Shown here: positions 26,222 to 34,477 of the stretch, one piece after another
Layout: each line of letters begins with the position of its first letter
Numbering within the stretch: the stretch's first letter is position 1
Source: Candidatus Poseidoniaceae archaeon
GTDB lineage: Archaea > Thermoplasmatota > Poseidoniia > Poseidoniales > Poseidoniaceae
DNA length: 64,000 nucleotides
Direction: 5' to 3'
Assembly: GCA_028822845.1 (NCBI GenBank)
Contig: JAPKCS010000002.1
Coordinates: 1 to 64,000 of the forward strand
Notes under the pieces: model-generated
The model's input: the letters and a program-made list of their open reading frames with translations, nothing else
What the model was told of the DNA's origin: nothing
Databases searched by the model: none
Translations under genes and position numbers: made by a program

Positions 26222-27166
26222 TTAATCCCATTCGAGGGTGGCGAATAATTCCTTGACGCCCCGGGCAAGTGCCGGACCTCCGGATATGACATCGCGGGGG
26301 TTGGCGAGGGAGCCGGTTGCATGGACTCCGTCAACGTAACGAATCAGTCGAGCAATCGCCCCTCCTGTGAACAAACCGTGGGAACACGCGGCGTGAACTT
26401 CGATGGCTCCTTGGCTGCGCAGAGCTTCGGCCGCACGGCAAATGGTTCCCCCTGTTGCAATCATATCATCAACAATGGCGACAATCTTGCCATCAACATC
26501 CAAATCCTTGGCTTTGTGGATGATGGTGTGAGCGTCGATCCGGGTCTTCTCTAGGTATGAGAACTCACAGTCAATGGTTTTGGCAACTTCAGAGGCACGC
26601 TCGATGGCCCCTTTGTCAGGCGAGAGAATAAAGTCAGGATTGACGGTCTCTTGGAGGTGCTTTGCTAATTCAGGCATAGCGGAGGTGAAGGCTACCGGGA
26701 CGGGAAGGTCCTGGAGCACTTTAGGTGCATGCAGATCAAACACAATGATGCCATCGCACCGGGAGGCAAGGAGGTGCCCAATGGCCCTCGCCGAAATTGC
26801 TTCACCTGGCTTGAACCGTTTGTCCTGTCGAGAATATCCGAAATATGGGATGGCAAGCAGGGTTCCGGGGCCTACATCTTCCAATTGTTGAGGTCCAATT
26901 TCACGCAAATTGGCTAAATTGCCTTTGCGTACGTCATTGATTGCCTCCAGCATCAACAATGTTTCGACAATTCCAGAGTCGGGGAATGTGTTTGAGACCA
27001 AGACGACGGGTTCTTTTCGTACGGCGTCGATCACTTCGGACGGAATTCGAATGTAGCCCTCAGAGTCGGGAAAACGCCGAGTTTCGAGGGAGTGATGTTC
27101 CCAACCAAGGGTTTCTGCAAGTTGTGACGCCAAGAGGCGTGCGTTGCTGCCTGACAAGACGACCAT
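26222..27166 (-). CDS. prs: Ribose-phosphate pyrophosphokinase (PRPP synthetase)
   Basis: Makes PRPP from ribose 5-phosphate and ATP for nucleotide and histidine synthesis. Family motifs: RRFPDSEGYIRI near the start, YFGYSRQDKRFKPGEAISA (flexible loop), the FDLHAPKV histidine site and the PRPP-binding loop VAIVDDMIATGGTI. From the ATG at 27166 the protein is 314 residues, matching the family; the ORF-track start adds 41 unrelated residues. GAGGGA lies 6 bases upstream of the chosen ATG. It follows tRNA-Ile on the same strand and may share its transcript. Confidence 0.93.
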   Translation of the reverse strand: MVVLSGSNARLLASQLAETLGWEHHSLETRRFPDSEGYIRIPSEVIDAVRKEPVVLVSNTFPDSGIVETLLMLEAINDVRKGNLANLREIGPQQLEDVGPGTLLAIPYFGYSRQDKRFKPGEAISARAIGHLLASRCDGIIVFDLHAPKVLQDLPVPVAFTSAMPELAKHLQETVNPDFILSPDKGAIERASEVAKTIDCEFSYLEKTRIDAHTIIHKAKDLDVDGKIVAIVDDMIATGGTICRAAEALRSQGAIEVHAACSHGLFTGGAIARLIRYVDGVHATGSLANPRDVISGGPALARGVKELFATLEWD

Positions 27167-27310
27167 GTTCTCCCTCGTAATGAGCCCCAGCGCCGGACCT
27201 TCATGTTCTTTGCGAGTGATGGAAGGTTGACTATTCACTCCAATTCGGGCAAGATCACTTGGTGTATTGGCTCCCAGTGATGCGGACAAGCCAGAGTATT
27301 GTGGAGAGAG

Positions 27311-27384
27311 TGCGCGAGGCAGGACTTGAACCTGCGGCCTCCCGGTTATCAGCCGGGTGCTCTAACCGACTAAGCTACCCGCGC
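27311..27384 (-). tRNA. tRNA-Ile (anticodon GAU)
   Basis: On the minus strand the acceptor arm gcgcggg pairs with ctcgcgc (one G-U), with discriminator A. The anticodon stem-loop is cccgg-CTGATAA-ccggg, giving GAU. The T arm has gcagg-TTCAAGT-cctgc. It is 74 nt with no intron and no encoded CCA. It lies upstream of prs and downstream of the PRC-barrel gene on the same strand. Confidence 0.95.
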
Positions 27385-27460
27385 AACTGCAAACCCGCCG
27401 ACTCACCCCCCCGTCATAAGATTGACGGCGTGGCGAATGTCGGAATCCTTGTGCTTGGAA

Positions 27461-28060
27461 TCACTCGCTTTCGTCGTCCATCTCGTTGATGGTGATGTAT
27501 GAAGGCAAGGTCAGTACCTTGTCGAAGGTTCGAGAGAGCACGACTTCGTCGAGGCGCTCTCGTGTTCGCGAAAAGGCAGTGATTGGGACGCGAAGCTGAG
27601 CTTCGACTCCGAATTCCTTTTGGATGCTGACTCGGGTTTGGACAATGACGCCCTTGTATGTGCGCTTTACTTTGAACAGATCTGTAATGACTCCAATTTC
27701 GCGTCCTTGATTGTCGAGGACAGCTCGGTCAAGCATTTCATCAGGTGCGTACAACTTTTCGTCGATGCGCACGGTGTCTCGCCATCGGCGTTGCAGTTCT
27801 CGCATGGATTTCGATAGTTTCACAGTTCCATCCGTTCGGATGCTGTGGACCAGTTCTTTTGGCAAAGGTGCCAATTCAGCAGGCTTACGCATAAATTCGT
27901 CTGCGATGCCGGCATCCACTTGAATCCGCATGGATCGCACACGGGCTTCGTTAGGATGGTGGCGTTCTCCTACGATCGTTCCTACTTTCTTATCATTCAC
28001 GTACACATCTCTCTGGAGTAGCTCCTGGATGTCATATTTGTCGTTCGGCATTTTTCCCAT
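27461..28060 (-). CDS. Protein with two PRC-barrel-like domains
   Basis: 199 residues. Two segments have the PRC-barrel pattern of a short strand, a glycine turn and a strand: RDVYVNDKKVGTIVGE near residue 18 and RAVLDNQGREIGVITDLF near residue 113. PRC barrels are small beta domains found in RNA-maturation factors and in photosynthetic reaction centres; in archaea most are uncharacterised. There is no signal peptide or membrane helix. A second ATG at 28051 (MPNDKYD) is an alternative start. A TATA-like box lies about 55 bp upstream, at the edge of the AT-rich island. Confidence 0.72.
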   Translation of the reverse strand: MGKMPNDKYDIQELLQRDVYVNDKKVGTIVGERHHPNEARVRSMRIQVDAGIADEFMRKPAELAPLPKELVHSIRTDGTVKLSKSMRELQRRWRDTVRIDEKLYAPDEMLDRAVLDNQGREIGVITDLFKVKRTYKGVIVQTRVSIQKEFGVEAQLRVPITAFSRTRERLDEVVLSRTFDKVLTLPSYITINEMDDESE

Positions 28061-28110
28061 CTCGTTGTGCCGGGGTGTGCCCGACTTATCCTCGCCTTTC
28101 CTTGAAGGGC

Positions 28111-28120
28111 TTTATACTCT
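28111..28120 (-). promoter_or_regulatory. TATA-like box of the PRC-barrel gene
   Basis: On the minus strand this reads agagtataaa, about 55 bp before the ATG at 28060, a plausible archaeal promoter element. Confidence 0.45.
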
Positions 28121-28153
28121 TTCCCGATTTTAAAGTGATTTCCAATTGAGTTT

Positions 28154-28167
28154 GTCGTATAATCGAC
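28154..28167 (+). repeat. GTCGTATAATCGAC inverted-arm motif (first of three GYGTATAAT copies)
   Basis: Arms GTCG and CGAC flank TATAAT. A second copy, GTCGTATAAT, starts at 28213 and a third, GGCGTATAAT, at 28504. The third is placed like a TATA box for the gene starting near 28552, so all three could be promoters or copies of an operator. Confidence 0.45.
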
Positions 28168-28448
28168 TTGAGTTCCAATTGAAATTCACACAAACTTTCA
28201 ATTTTAGCCGATGTCGTATAATTTTCTTTTCAATATGAATTCATTTCTAATTCTAGGGAGCCAGGGCCTGGATGGTACGTTGGAATATTTTGATCTTCGA
28301 ATGCTGCTCATTTAATCTATATTTCAATTGCAGAGGTGGAAATAACTCAGTGTTGACACAAGGATATTTATTTGAGAATGGGGATTCATTCTGGTTGTTT
28401 TATCGTAGGATCGACTCAGCTTGATTCAAGAAAGTAAAACAACGATTC

Positions 28449-28479
28449 CAATTAAAAATTACATTTTCCAATTGGAAAC
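28449..28479 (+). repeat. Dispersed paired-CAATTG repeat, copy 1 (intergenic)
   Basis: CAATTAAAAATTA, then 20 bp from the first block a second block CAATTGGAAAC. It matches the consensus CAATTGAAAAATC-n-GCAATTGGAAAAT shared by the copies at 32127, 34191, 37258, 39937, 47515 and 50789. Confidence 0.6.
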
Positions 28480-28503
28480 CTGAGTAAATATTTAGTTTCT
28501 GAT

Positions 28504-28513
28504 GGCGTATAAT
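28504..28513 (+). promoter_or_regulatory. TATA-like box for the unknown gene at 28552
   Basis: GGCGTATAAT lies about 40 bp upstream of the TTG start at 28552; a GAGGTGA SD-like site at 28536-28542 follows. Transcription would start close to 28535. Confidence 0.4.
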
Positions 28514-28551
28514 TCTTACATTCCTACAGGTGTGAGAGGTGACATCCTCGA

Positions 28552-29448
28552 TTGGTTGATGTGTCAGTGGCGGTTGGTTTGTCCATGCCTCATACCCAAA
28601 CCGTCCATTTGTGCGGCGAGGCTTCCTCGCTTACATTCGGTTTGATTGAACGCTTGTTGCGCACGGAAGTGCACATCGTGCTGGAAGATGATCTGCATGA
28701 ACGGGTGTGTGGTGCTTATGCGACCGATCTTGAGTACAGGCAAGCGCCGGTGTCCTGTTCAAGCGATGTGGCTTTGGCTTCAGGACACCGTGTGTTCCTG
28801 CTGGGTCTTGGGCCATTGGCTGGGAGTGCTAAGGCTAGATCACGGTTTGATGTCGATGGTTCAGAGCTTATTCTTGTCACACCCCAGGGCGTGGATGTTC
28901 CCGCGGCAATGGATTGGGTCGATGCTCACGTAACGGTCCATGACATGCTGCCAATGCGCACCGATTCGATCTGGATGCCAACTGCCCTTACCAGCTGGGC
29001 TGATGGGATGTCTGTCGGGAACTTTGCACCTCCCGAAGGTGATGAACACCACTGGTGGGTGAGTGAAATCGATGTTGCAGACGCCCTCGTACGCCTGTCG
29101 CTCAGCGCCCAACCGTTCCCTAAGTCATGCAAGATGTCTGGTCGACGGTCGTGGCCAGTTAAGCAAACCCATGAGGAGTTTCAGTTGTTGTATCAACGGA
29201 CAATGGCAGGGAAGACAGGTGTTTTTGGTGTTCAAGAACTCACGGCAGCTCCAACGCCTCATATTGAACTGCAGTCATTGATGGTCACTGACGCGACGCC
29301 GATGAGCATCTCAGTGAACCGTCAAGACCGTCCCGATTTATCGCCTGTTCACGACGCATTGCATGCCGCAGATGGTGATGGCTGGCGTCCCCTTGTACCG
29401 GTTCGCACTGCTCTTATGCATTGCCTGGTAGGCTTGCTCGGTGCTTGA
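28552..29448 (+). CDS. Unknown soluble protein, 298 aa
   Basis: I do not recognise the family. The N-terminal region alternates short strands and helices (VHLCGEASSLTFGLIERLL, VHIVLEDDL, HRVFLLGLGPLAG), suggesting a Rossmann-like fold that lacks a clear GxGxxG nucleotide motif. No signal peptide or membrane helix is visible. The start is a TTG at 28552 with GAGGTGA 9 bases upstream; the first in-frame ATG is at 28585. The stop abuts the stop of the convergent lipoprotein gene. It is the only gene directly downstream of the AT-rich island, which probably contains its promoter. Confidence 0.65.
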   Translation: MVDVSVAVGLSMPHTQTVHLCGEASSLTFGLIERLLRTEVHIVLEDDLHERVCGAYATDLEYRQAPVSCSSDVALASGHRVFLLGLGPLAGSAKARSRFDVDGSELILVTPQGVDVPAAMDWVDAHVTVHDMLPMRTDSIWMPTALTSWADGMSVGNFAPPEGDEHHWWVSEIDVADALVRLSLSAQPFPKSCKMSGRRSWPVKQTHEEFQLLYQRTMAGKTGVFGVQELTAAPTPHIELQSLMVTDATPMSISVNRQDRPDLSPVHDALHAADGDGWRPLVPVRTALMHCLVGLLGA

Positions 29449-30897
29449 TCATACAAGCGTTTGAGCGCCGCCGGCAGGTAGGACCGTCAAATCAGTGACG
29501 TTGCCGAAAAGGGTCGGGCCGGACATGAACGTGCCCATGATTCCGGTGTCGCCACTTGGGTTGTGGGAAAGCGAGAGCCACGGTCGTCCATAGGCATCGA
29601 TTTGCATGTCAATGAAGTCTCCAAAGCCACCGCATCGCTCGTAACCACAGGTGGGACTTGCGCTGTCGAGTGGATCATTGCCCGCATTGAGCTGAACCGT
29701 TGTGATCAATGGTGTTTCGTTGAAAGCATCGGTGATCACTGAGATGTAACCATGCCAGATGCCATCGCCTTCGGTACCGATGTAGCCGAAAGCGACCCGG
29801 CCGGGGTCGCCAGCAATGACCACTGGGAAGCCTGTTCCTTCGAGGTGATCAGGGCCGACCATGATCGCTTCAGACCATGTGTTTGCATCGTCAATGGAGT
29901 ATGAAAAGTAAGGCATGTTGTCGTTGCCCATCCACATGGCATAGACGTTGCTTTCAGTGTCGGTGTCCACTTGTGCCTCTTCTGCGTTCCACGTATCGGC
30001 TGTTCCCGATGCCTCGGTAGGCAAGGGGTGTTCAGACCATGTAAGGGCTCCATCCTCTGTTTTGTACATCGAATAACCGGTGCCTTCACAGCCGATTTGT
30101 CCGCGATAGAAGTTTCCATTATCGGCACCGATCAGGTGGGCCGATAACCCTCCACTTTGGCAATCAACGGGTGCTCCTGGCAGTTCAGGTCCCCATGTGA
30201 GTCCACCATCTTGGCTCTGGGAGCACAAGGGTGCGGGGTAGTTGCCATTGATGCAAAACACCCAGAGGGTCTCATGCAAGATGCCGCCATAGGGTGAGGA
30301 AGCAATCGTTTGATGATCCTGCACCGAGTAAGATGTAGCGACGGATGGGCCGAACCATGAATCGCCTTCATCATCGCTCCATTCGACGGTCATGCCGAGC
30401 AGTGCGTGCATATCGAACTTCATGATGCGGTCCGTCCAAGGGTCGACATAGACGTAAGGATCATTCGAGTTGGCCACAGGAAGGACGGGGCCGTAGACGT
30501 TCTGGCAACTGAAATCACTCAAACTTGTCATCTCAATCATGTTGCTGCATTGAACGATTGCGGTCGACCCTGAAGGGCCATTGCCGTAACTCGTGAAGTA
30601 GATGTTGTCGGTTGAGGTGATGCCCATGGTTGGCTCGAAGGTTGAAAACCCAGTGGCATAGTATGTCCCTTCGCTGAAGAAAGGCACATTGCTTCCTCCA
30701 AGCGCTGAAGTGTTGTTCATGGCATTGATTCCACCCGGGTAATGGTACCAGGTGCTGTTGCCCAAACTCTGTTCAAAGGAAAAGAATCCATCGTCTTCAT
30801 TTTCCATGCCCGTTGAATCCTCTGTGCCAAAGCAGCCGGCAAGAGGCATAAGGGTCATCAGAGCAGCCATCATCAATGCCATTTGTTTGTTATTCAT
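29449..30897 (-). CDS. Exported lipoprotein with sialidase-like BNR/Asp-box repeats
   Basis: 482 residues. The N-terminus is a lipoprotein signal (LMTLMPLAGCF) with Cys at the cleavage site, then an acidic spacer. The body shows at least four Asp-box motifs of the S/T-x-D-x-G-x-x-W type: SDDEGDSWFG, SQDGGLTWGP, KTEDGALTWSE and SIDDANTWSE, which form the turns of a six-bladed propeller in sialidases and related proteins. Catalytic sialidase arginines are not evident, so ligand binding is as likely as hydrolysis. The ATG overlaps the stop of deoxyhypusine synthase as ATGA, so the two are translated from one mRNA despite unrelated roles. Confidence 0.82.
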   Translation of the reverse strand: MNNKQMALMMAALMTLMPLAGCFGTEDSTGMENEDDGFFSFEQSLGNSTWYHYPGGINAMNNTSALGGSNVPFFSEGTYYATGFSTFEPTMGITSTDNIYFTSYGNGPSGSTAIVQCSNMIEMTSLSDFSCQNVYGPVLPVANSNDPYVYVDPWTDRIMKFDMHALLGMTVEWSDDEGDSWFGPSVATSYSVQDHQTIASSPYGGILHETLWVFCINGNYPAPLCSQSQDGGLTWGPELPGAPVDCQSGGLSAHLIGADNGNFYRGQIGCEGTGYSMYKTEDGALTWSEHPLPTEASGTADTWNAEEAQVDTDTESNVYAMWMGNDNMPYFSYSIDDANTWSEAIMVGPDHLEGTGFPVVIAGDPGRVAFGYIGTEGDGIWHGYISVITDAFNETPLITTVQLNAGNDPLDSASPTCGYERCGGFGDFIDMQIDAYGRPWLSLSHNPSGDTGIMGTFMSGPTLFGNVTDLTVLPAGGAQTLV

Positions 30898-31934
30898 GCT
30901 TTTTCACCTCGTACAAAGATATCTGCACCAATCAGTGGAAGAAGGACACTTGCATCCCCTTCGACGCAAACATGAGGGGCTTCAGGGCGCATTTTACCCC
31001 ACGAGATCGCTTCTCGTAGGCGGGCGCCTGACAAACTCCCATCGTGTTCGGGTGCGGTTGTAATGTAAACTGCAGAATCAAGTCCGCCACGGTATTGGTT
31101 CCACCAAATGACGTGATGTTTGGAAATGCCTCCGCCAATCATGAGGGCGTTGGACACACCAACGTCCCATGTCATGTCGCTCATGACCTGTTCGTCGGCG
31201 AGGGTATCGATGTGGAAGTCCCTGTGCTTTTGTCGCAGCATAAACAACTGTGCACCAATCGATCCATCAGTGATGCCTGGGATGACGATGGGAATCTTGT
31301 GCTTGTATGCCCAGTAAATGATTGAGTCAGGGGTGCCAATACGCTTGCCAAGTTCCCATACCAAATGTATGGATCCAAATCCAAGCCAAGCATCAGCTCC
31401 TGTTTTTCCGGTTTCCTTCAAGCGGTCTTGGTACATCTCTTCAAGCACGGGTGTGAGGACCTCTTCGATGATTTCGCCGTAGGACGAATTAGGAACAATC
31501 ACGTTACCAAGGCGCATGAGTGAGTGTTCACCGAGTTCAACATCATCAAGCTCAAACGAGCCGTGATAGTAATGCTTGTGGGAACGGGCGATGTCGTGGT
31601 CGAGCATACCGCAGGTGGTTGAAACAACATTGAACATGCGTTGCTTGAGTGCTTCGACAAAGAACCCACGGGTTCCAGTTGCACACAAACAAGCAGGGAA
31701 GGAGAGCCAATTGCAGACCTTTCCTGAATCCCCGTCCACAGCATCAATTTCCGCTTTCATGTCGAGAATGATGTCCCTGGCCATGGCCAGTTTCGTTGCC
31801 GTAAATCCGCCTGCAGTGGCCATTTGGTCGATCAAGGATTGTGGGTTCGATAATTCATGGAAGGCGTAGTCCACAACCGGGACATCGAACTCATCGGGGT
31901 GAATCGCCATAAAATGTCCACTTGCGTTCTCCAC
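30894..31934 (-). CDS. dys: Deoxyhypusine synthase
   Basis: Transfers the aminobutyl group of spermidine to a lysine of aIF5A, using NAD. The conserved core is present: the NAD-binding region around STTCGMLDHDIARS, the SWGKMRPEA segment, and the catalytic lysine in GGGISKHH. The track start at 31934 is GTG; an ATG at 31910 (MAIHPDEF) is an equally good alternative. It lies 39 bp downstream of uvrB on the same strand, with a hairpin in between, and is coupled by ATGA to the BNR lipoprotein gene. No aIF5A gene is in this window. Confidence 0.94.
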   Translation of the reverse strand: MENASGHFMAIHPDEFDVPVVDYAFHELSNPQSLIDQMATAGGFTATKLAMARDIILDMKAEIDAVDGDSGKVCNWLSFPACLCATGTRGFFVEALKQRMFNVVSTTCGMLDHDIARSHKHYYHGSFELDDVELGEHSLMRLGNVIVPNSSYGEIIEEVLTPVLEEMYQDRLKETGKTGADAWLGFGSIHLVWELGKRIGTPDSIIYWAYKHKIPIVIPGITDGSIGAQLFMLRQKHRDFHIDTLADEQVMSDMTWDVGVSNALMIGGGISKHHVIWWNQYRGGLDSAVYITTAPEHDGSLSGARLREAISWGKMRPEAPHVCVEGDASVLLPLIGADIFVRGEKA

Positions 31935-31954
31935 ATGAACCTGCCCACCGAGGC

Positions 31955-31971
31955 CACACCCGTAGGGTGTG
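31955..31971 (-). promoter_or_regulatory. Perfect 7-bp hairpin between uvrB and dys
   Basis: Arms CACACCC and GGGTGTG with a 3-nt loop, starting 2 bases after the uvrB stop. No T-tract follows, so it is a weak terminator candidate; it could protect the uvrB mRNA end or be a protein site. It shares the CCCTACGGG core with the hairpin at 54861. Confidence 0.4.
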
Positions 31972-31973
31972 CG

Positions 31974-34418
31974 TCACACCTGCTGCAATTCAAAGATGCG
32001 GTCTCTCAAACGAGCAGCTTCTTCGAAATCGAGGTTCTTGGCCGCTACCTGCATCGCTGACTTGAGTTCCTTCAGCAGATCTTCAATCTGGGCTGGCGAA
32101 AGCGACCTTGGGCCATCTATTCCAGAACTTTCTAATTGCGAATTCGATTTTCCAATTGAGTTTTCTAGACTTTCGCCAGTCGAGCCATCTTGGCCTGTCC
32201 CCGAGCCCCAGGACCCGGCGCCAAGATTCAGGTTTTGAGCCCAATCGCCATCTTTCCGTCCGCCTTTCTTTGCCACAAGACGCCGACTCCCATCTTTCGA
32301 ACTCGAGGTCCCTGCGATCAAATCATCAATGTCAGAATTCATCTTAGGCAGTTCTTTGACGATGCTTCTCGGCGTGATGTTGTTGGCCACATTGTAAGCA
32401 TGTTGTCGTTCCCGACGTTCCAGTGTTTGGGTGATTGCGGCCTTCATTGCCTTCGAGATCCCATCGGCATAGAGGATCACATGGCCATTGAGGTTTCTCG
32501 CCGCCCGTCCAATTGTTTGGAGAAGGCTTCGCTCGTTCCTTAGGAAGCCTTGCCGGTCAGCATCAAAGATAGCAACAAGGCTCACTTCGGGAAGGTCCAA
32601 TCCTTCCCGGAGCAGGTTGATGCCAACAATGACATCGATGTGGCCGATTCGCAAAGCGCTGATGATTTCAGTGCGTTCGATGGTATCGATTTCAGAATGG
32701 AGGTGATGGGCTTTGATCCCCATTCGGTTGAGGTATGCGGCAACTTCCTCGGCGAATTTGATTGTTAAAACGGTGACAAGGGTCCGTTCCCCATCGCTTA
32801 TGCGACCGTTAATTTCACTCAACAAATCTGCCATTTGTCCACTTGTCGGCCGCACTTCAATCTCAGGGTCAAGCAATCCAGTTGGCCGGATCTCCATCTT
32901 GGCAATGCCTTCGATGTGTTGGACCATGTGGTAGAGTGATTCACTGTCTGGGTGCTTCTTTTCTAAATCACGAGGGCCAGCTCCACCGCCGGATTGGGCA
33001 TGCAGCAGGCCAGATGGTAGAGGTTGATTGGTGATCTCGCAGAGGTGGCGCAATTCCCGCTCACCCGGCGTTGCAGACACGTAGACCATTTGCGGAACCA
33101 GTTTTTGAAATTCTGGGATCTTGAGGGGCCGATTATCTGCTGCAGTCGGGAGTCTGAATCCAAAATCAATCAGGCTTTCCTTTCTCGAACGGTCCCCGTA
33201 ATACATCCCTCCAACTTGGGGCAGCGTCACGTGAGATTCATCCATAATGACGAGGAACTTGGTCGGGTCGCCGTGGAACTGTTTGGCGCAAGCAGCAAAG
33301 AAGTCCAGCAAACAATGGGGCCGTTGCCCTCTCTTTCGACCATCGAAGTGGAGGGAATAATTCTCGATGGATTGGCAGTGGCCAATTTCACGGATCATTT
33401 CCAGATCGTAACGGGTGCGTTGTTCAATTCGATGCCTTTCCAATTCCCGCCCTTCACTGGCAAAATGCGCGACCCTGTCATCGAGTTCATCTTCAATTGA
33501 GACCAATGCTGCCTCAAGACGCTCGGGACTTGTCATGTAGAATTCCCGGGGGTGTATCCAAGCTTCATCAAGCGCATCGAGCACTTCCCATGTGACTGGG
33601 TCGCAGACTGACACTTTGATGATGCCATTGAAGTCGAATTGAATTCGTAGAGGATCGTCCCTGCTTGGCATCCACACATCGACAACCTCGCCTCGTACAC
33701 GGCAATCGCCCCTGGTAAGGTCGGTTGTGGTTCGCTTGTATTGGAGGGTGATGAGTTCGCGTAGCAAATCACTTGTCTCGATTTCTTGACCCACATGCAC
33801 TCGAACATGGTATTCGAGGAATGTTTCAGGCGGGTTGAGCCCGTAAATGCATGAGACGGAGGACACGATCACGCAATCGGGTCGTGTGACCAGCGATGCT
33901 ATTGTGGCAAACCGCTCCTGTTCGATGCGTTCATTGACTGACAGTTCTTTTTCGATGTACATGTCTCGTTTCGACAAGTAGGCCTCAGGCTGATAGTAAT
34001 CATAGTGGGAGACGTAATAATCAACAGCATTCTCTGGAAAGTAACCTGCCATTTCGTGGTACAACTGCCTTGCTAAGGTTTTGTTATGGCTGATGATGAG
34101 TGTTGGAATGTTGAGTTTTTGGATCACCTGTGCCATGGCGTAGGTTTTCCCACTGCCAGTAACGCCCAGCAACACACAGCGTTCTTGTCCATTTTCCAAT
34201 TGAGTAATCAATTTTTCAATTGCTTTAGGCTGGTCTCCAGAAGGTTCGAATTTCGAATGAAGCACCAAACGCTTTACTTCGGGATTGAGGTGTTCAAGAG
34301 CGGCTCCTTCGAGGGCTCGTGAAATGTCAAAGGGATCACGTTCTTCGAGATCTGATTCATCGATTTCCATGTTCGCAAGATCTTCAAAGGCACCATCATT
34401 GTCCCATTCTTTGACCAT
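31974..34418 (-). CDS. uvrB: Excinuclease ABC subunit B (UvrB)
   Basis: Damage-verifying helicase-like subunit of bacterial-type nucleotide excision repair; its presence in an archaeon implies ancient transfer. Motifs: Walker A GVTGSGKTYA, the beta-hairpin region YYVSHYDYYQPEAYL, the DESHVTLPQ box, SATPGERE and VGINLLREGLDLPEVSL. The C-terminal UVR domain (DFEEAARLRDRIFELQ) that recruits UvrC is intact. 814 residues is longer than the usual ~670 because of a 55-residue acidic N-terminal extension and a disordered linker of about 80 residues before the UVR domain. That linker contains one copy of the dispersed CAATTG repeat and the N-terminal region another. UvrA and UvrC are not in the window. 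Confidence 0.96.
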   Translation of the reverse strand: MVKEWDNDGAFEDLANMEIDESDLEERDPFDISRALEGAALEHLNPEVKRLVLHSKFEPSGDQPKAIEKLITQLENGQERCVLLGVTGSGKTYAMAQVIQKLNIPTLIISHNKTLARQLYHEMAGYFPENAVDYYVSHYDYYQPEAYLSKRDMYIEKELSVNERIEQERFATIASLVTRPDCVIVSSVSCIYGLNPPETFLEYHVRVHVGQEIETSDLLRELITLQYKRTTTDLTRGDCRVRGEVVDVWMPSRDDPLRIQFDFNGIIKVSVCDPVTWEVLDALDEAWIHPREFYMTSPERLEAALVSIEDELDDRVAHFASEGRELERHRIEQRTRYDLEMIREIGHCQSIENYSLHFDGRKRGQRPHCLLDFFAACAKQFHGDPTKFLVIMDESHVTLPQVGGMYYGDRSRKESLIDFGFRLPTAADNRPLKIPEFQKLVPQMVYVSATPGERELRHLCEITNQPLPSGLLHAQSGGGAGPRDLEKKHPDSESLYHMVQHIEGIAKMEIRPTGLLDPEIEVRPTSGQMADLLSEINGRISDGERTLVTVLTIKFAEEVAAYLNRMGIKAHHLHSEIDTIERTEIISALRIGHIDVIVGINLLREGLDLPEVSLVAIFDADRQGFLRNERSLLQTIGRAARNLNGHVILYADGISKAMKAAITQTLERRERQHAYNVANNITPRSIVKELPKMNSDIDDLIAGTSSSKDGSRRLVAKKGGRKDGDWAQNLNLGAGSWGSGTGQDGSTGESLENSIGKSNSQLESSGIDGPRSLSPAQIEDLLKELKSAMQVAAKNLDFEEAARLRDRIFELQQV
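32127..32158 (-). repeat. Dispersed paired-CAATTG repeat, copy 2 (inside uvrB linker)
   Basis: On the coding strand: CAATTGGAAAATCGAATTC, then GCAATTAGAAAGT. Block spacing is 20 bp. It encodes part of the disordered Ser/Asn-rich linker, so it could have been tolerated as an insertion. Confidence 0.6.
34191..34222 (-). repeat. Dispersed paired-CAATTG repeat, copy 3 (inside uvrB, before Walker A)
   Basis: On the coding strand: CAATTGAAAAATTGAT, then CAATTGGAAAAT; block spacing is 20 bp. It encodes AIEKLITQLENG, which aligns without a gap to other UvrB proteins, so this copy is not a simple insertion and could be partly coincidental. Its codons are unusually AT-rich for the gene. Confidence 0.5.
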
Positions 34419-34477
34419 GCGAGATGCCTCCTTCAGATTGTGCTTAACTGGACCCTATACAAGGCTGTTGAACGAAG

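Larger units (their letters stand above)
28061..28551. other. AT-rich non-coding island with CAATTG and GTCGTATAAT repeats
   Basis: 491 bp without a supported ORF and visibly more AT-rich than the rest of the window. It holds four exact CAATTG palindromes (28143, 28176, 28325, 28469) plus near-copies at 28199 and 28449; about 0.1 would be expected by chance. GTCGTATAAT occurs at 28154 and 28213, with a third form, GGCGTATAAT, at 28504. The first is flanked by arms GTCG/CGAC. The 28449-28479 pair matches the dispersed repeat described separately. Regulatory hub, replication-related site or repeat nest are all possible. Confidence 0.6.

Noticed and set aside
28061-28551. AT-rich island as the replication origin
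   Set aside because: No orc1/cdc6 gene is adjacent and I see no recognisable ORB or mini-ORB motifs; kept only as one option to test.
31955-31971. uvrB-dys hairpin as an intrinsic terminator
   Set aside because: No T-tract follows, and dys starts 20 bp later in the same operon.
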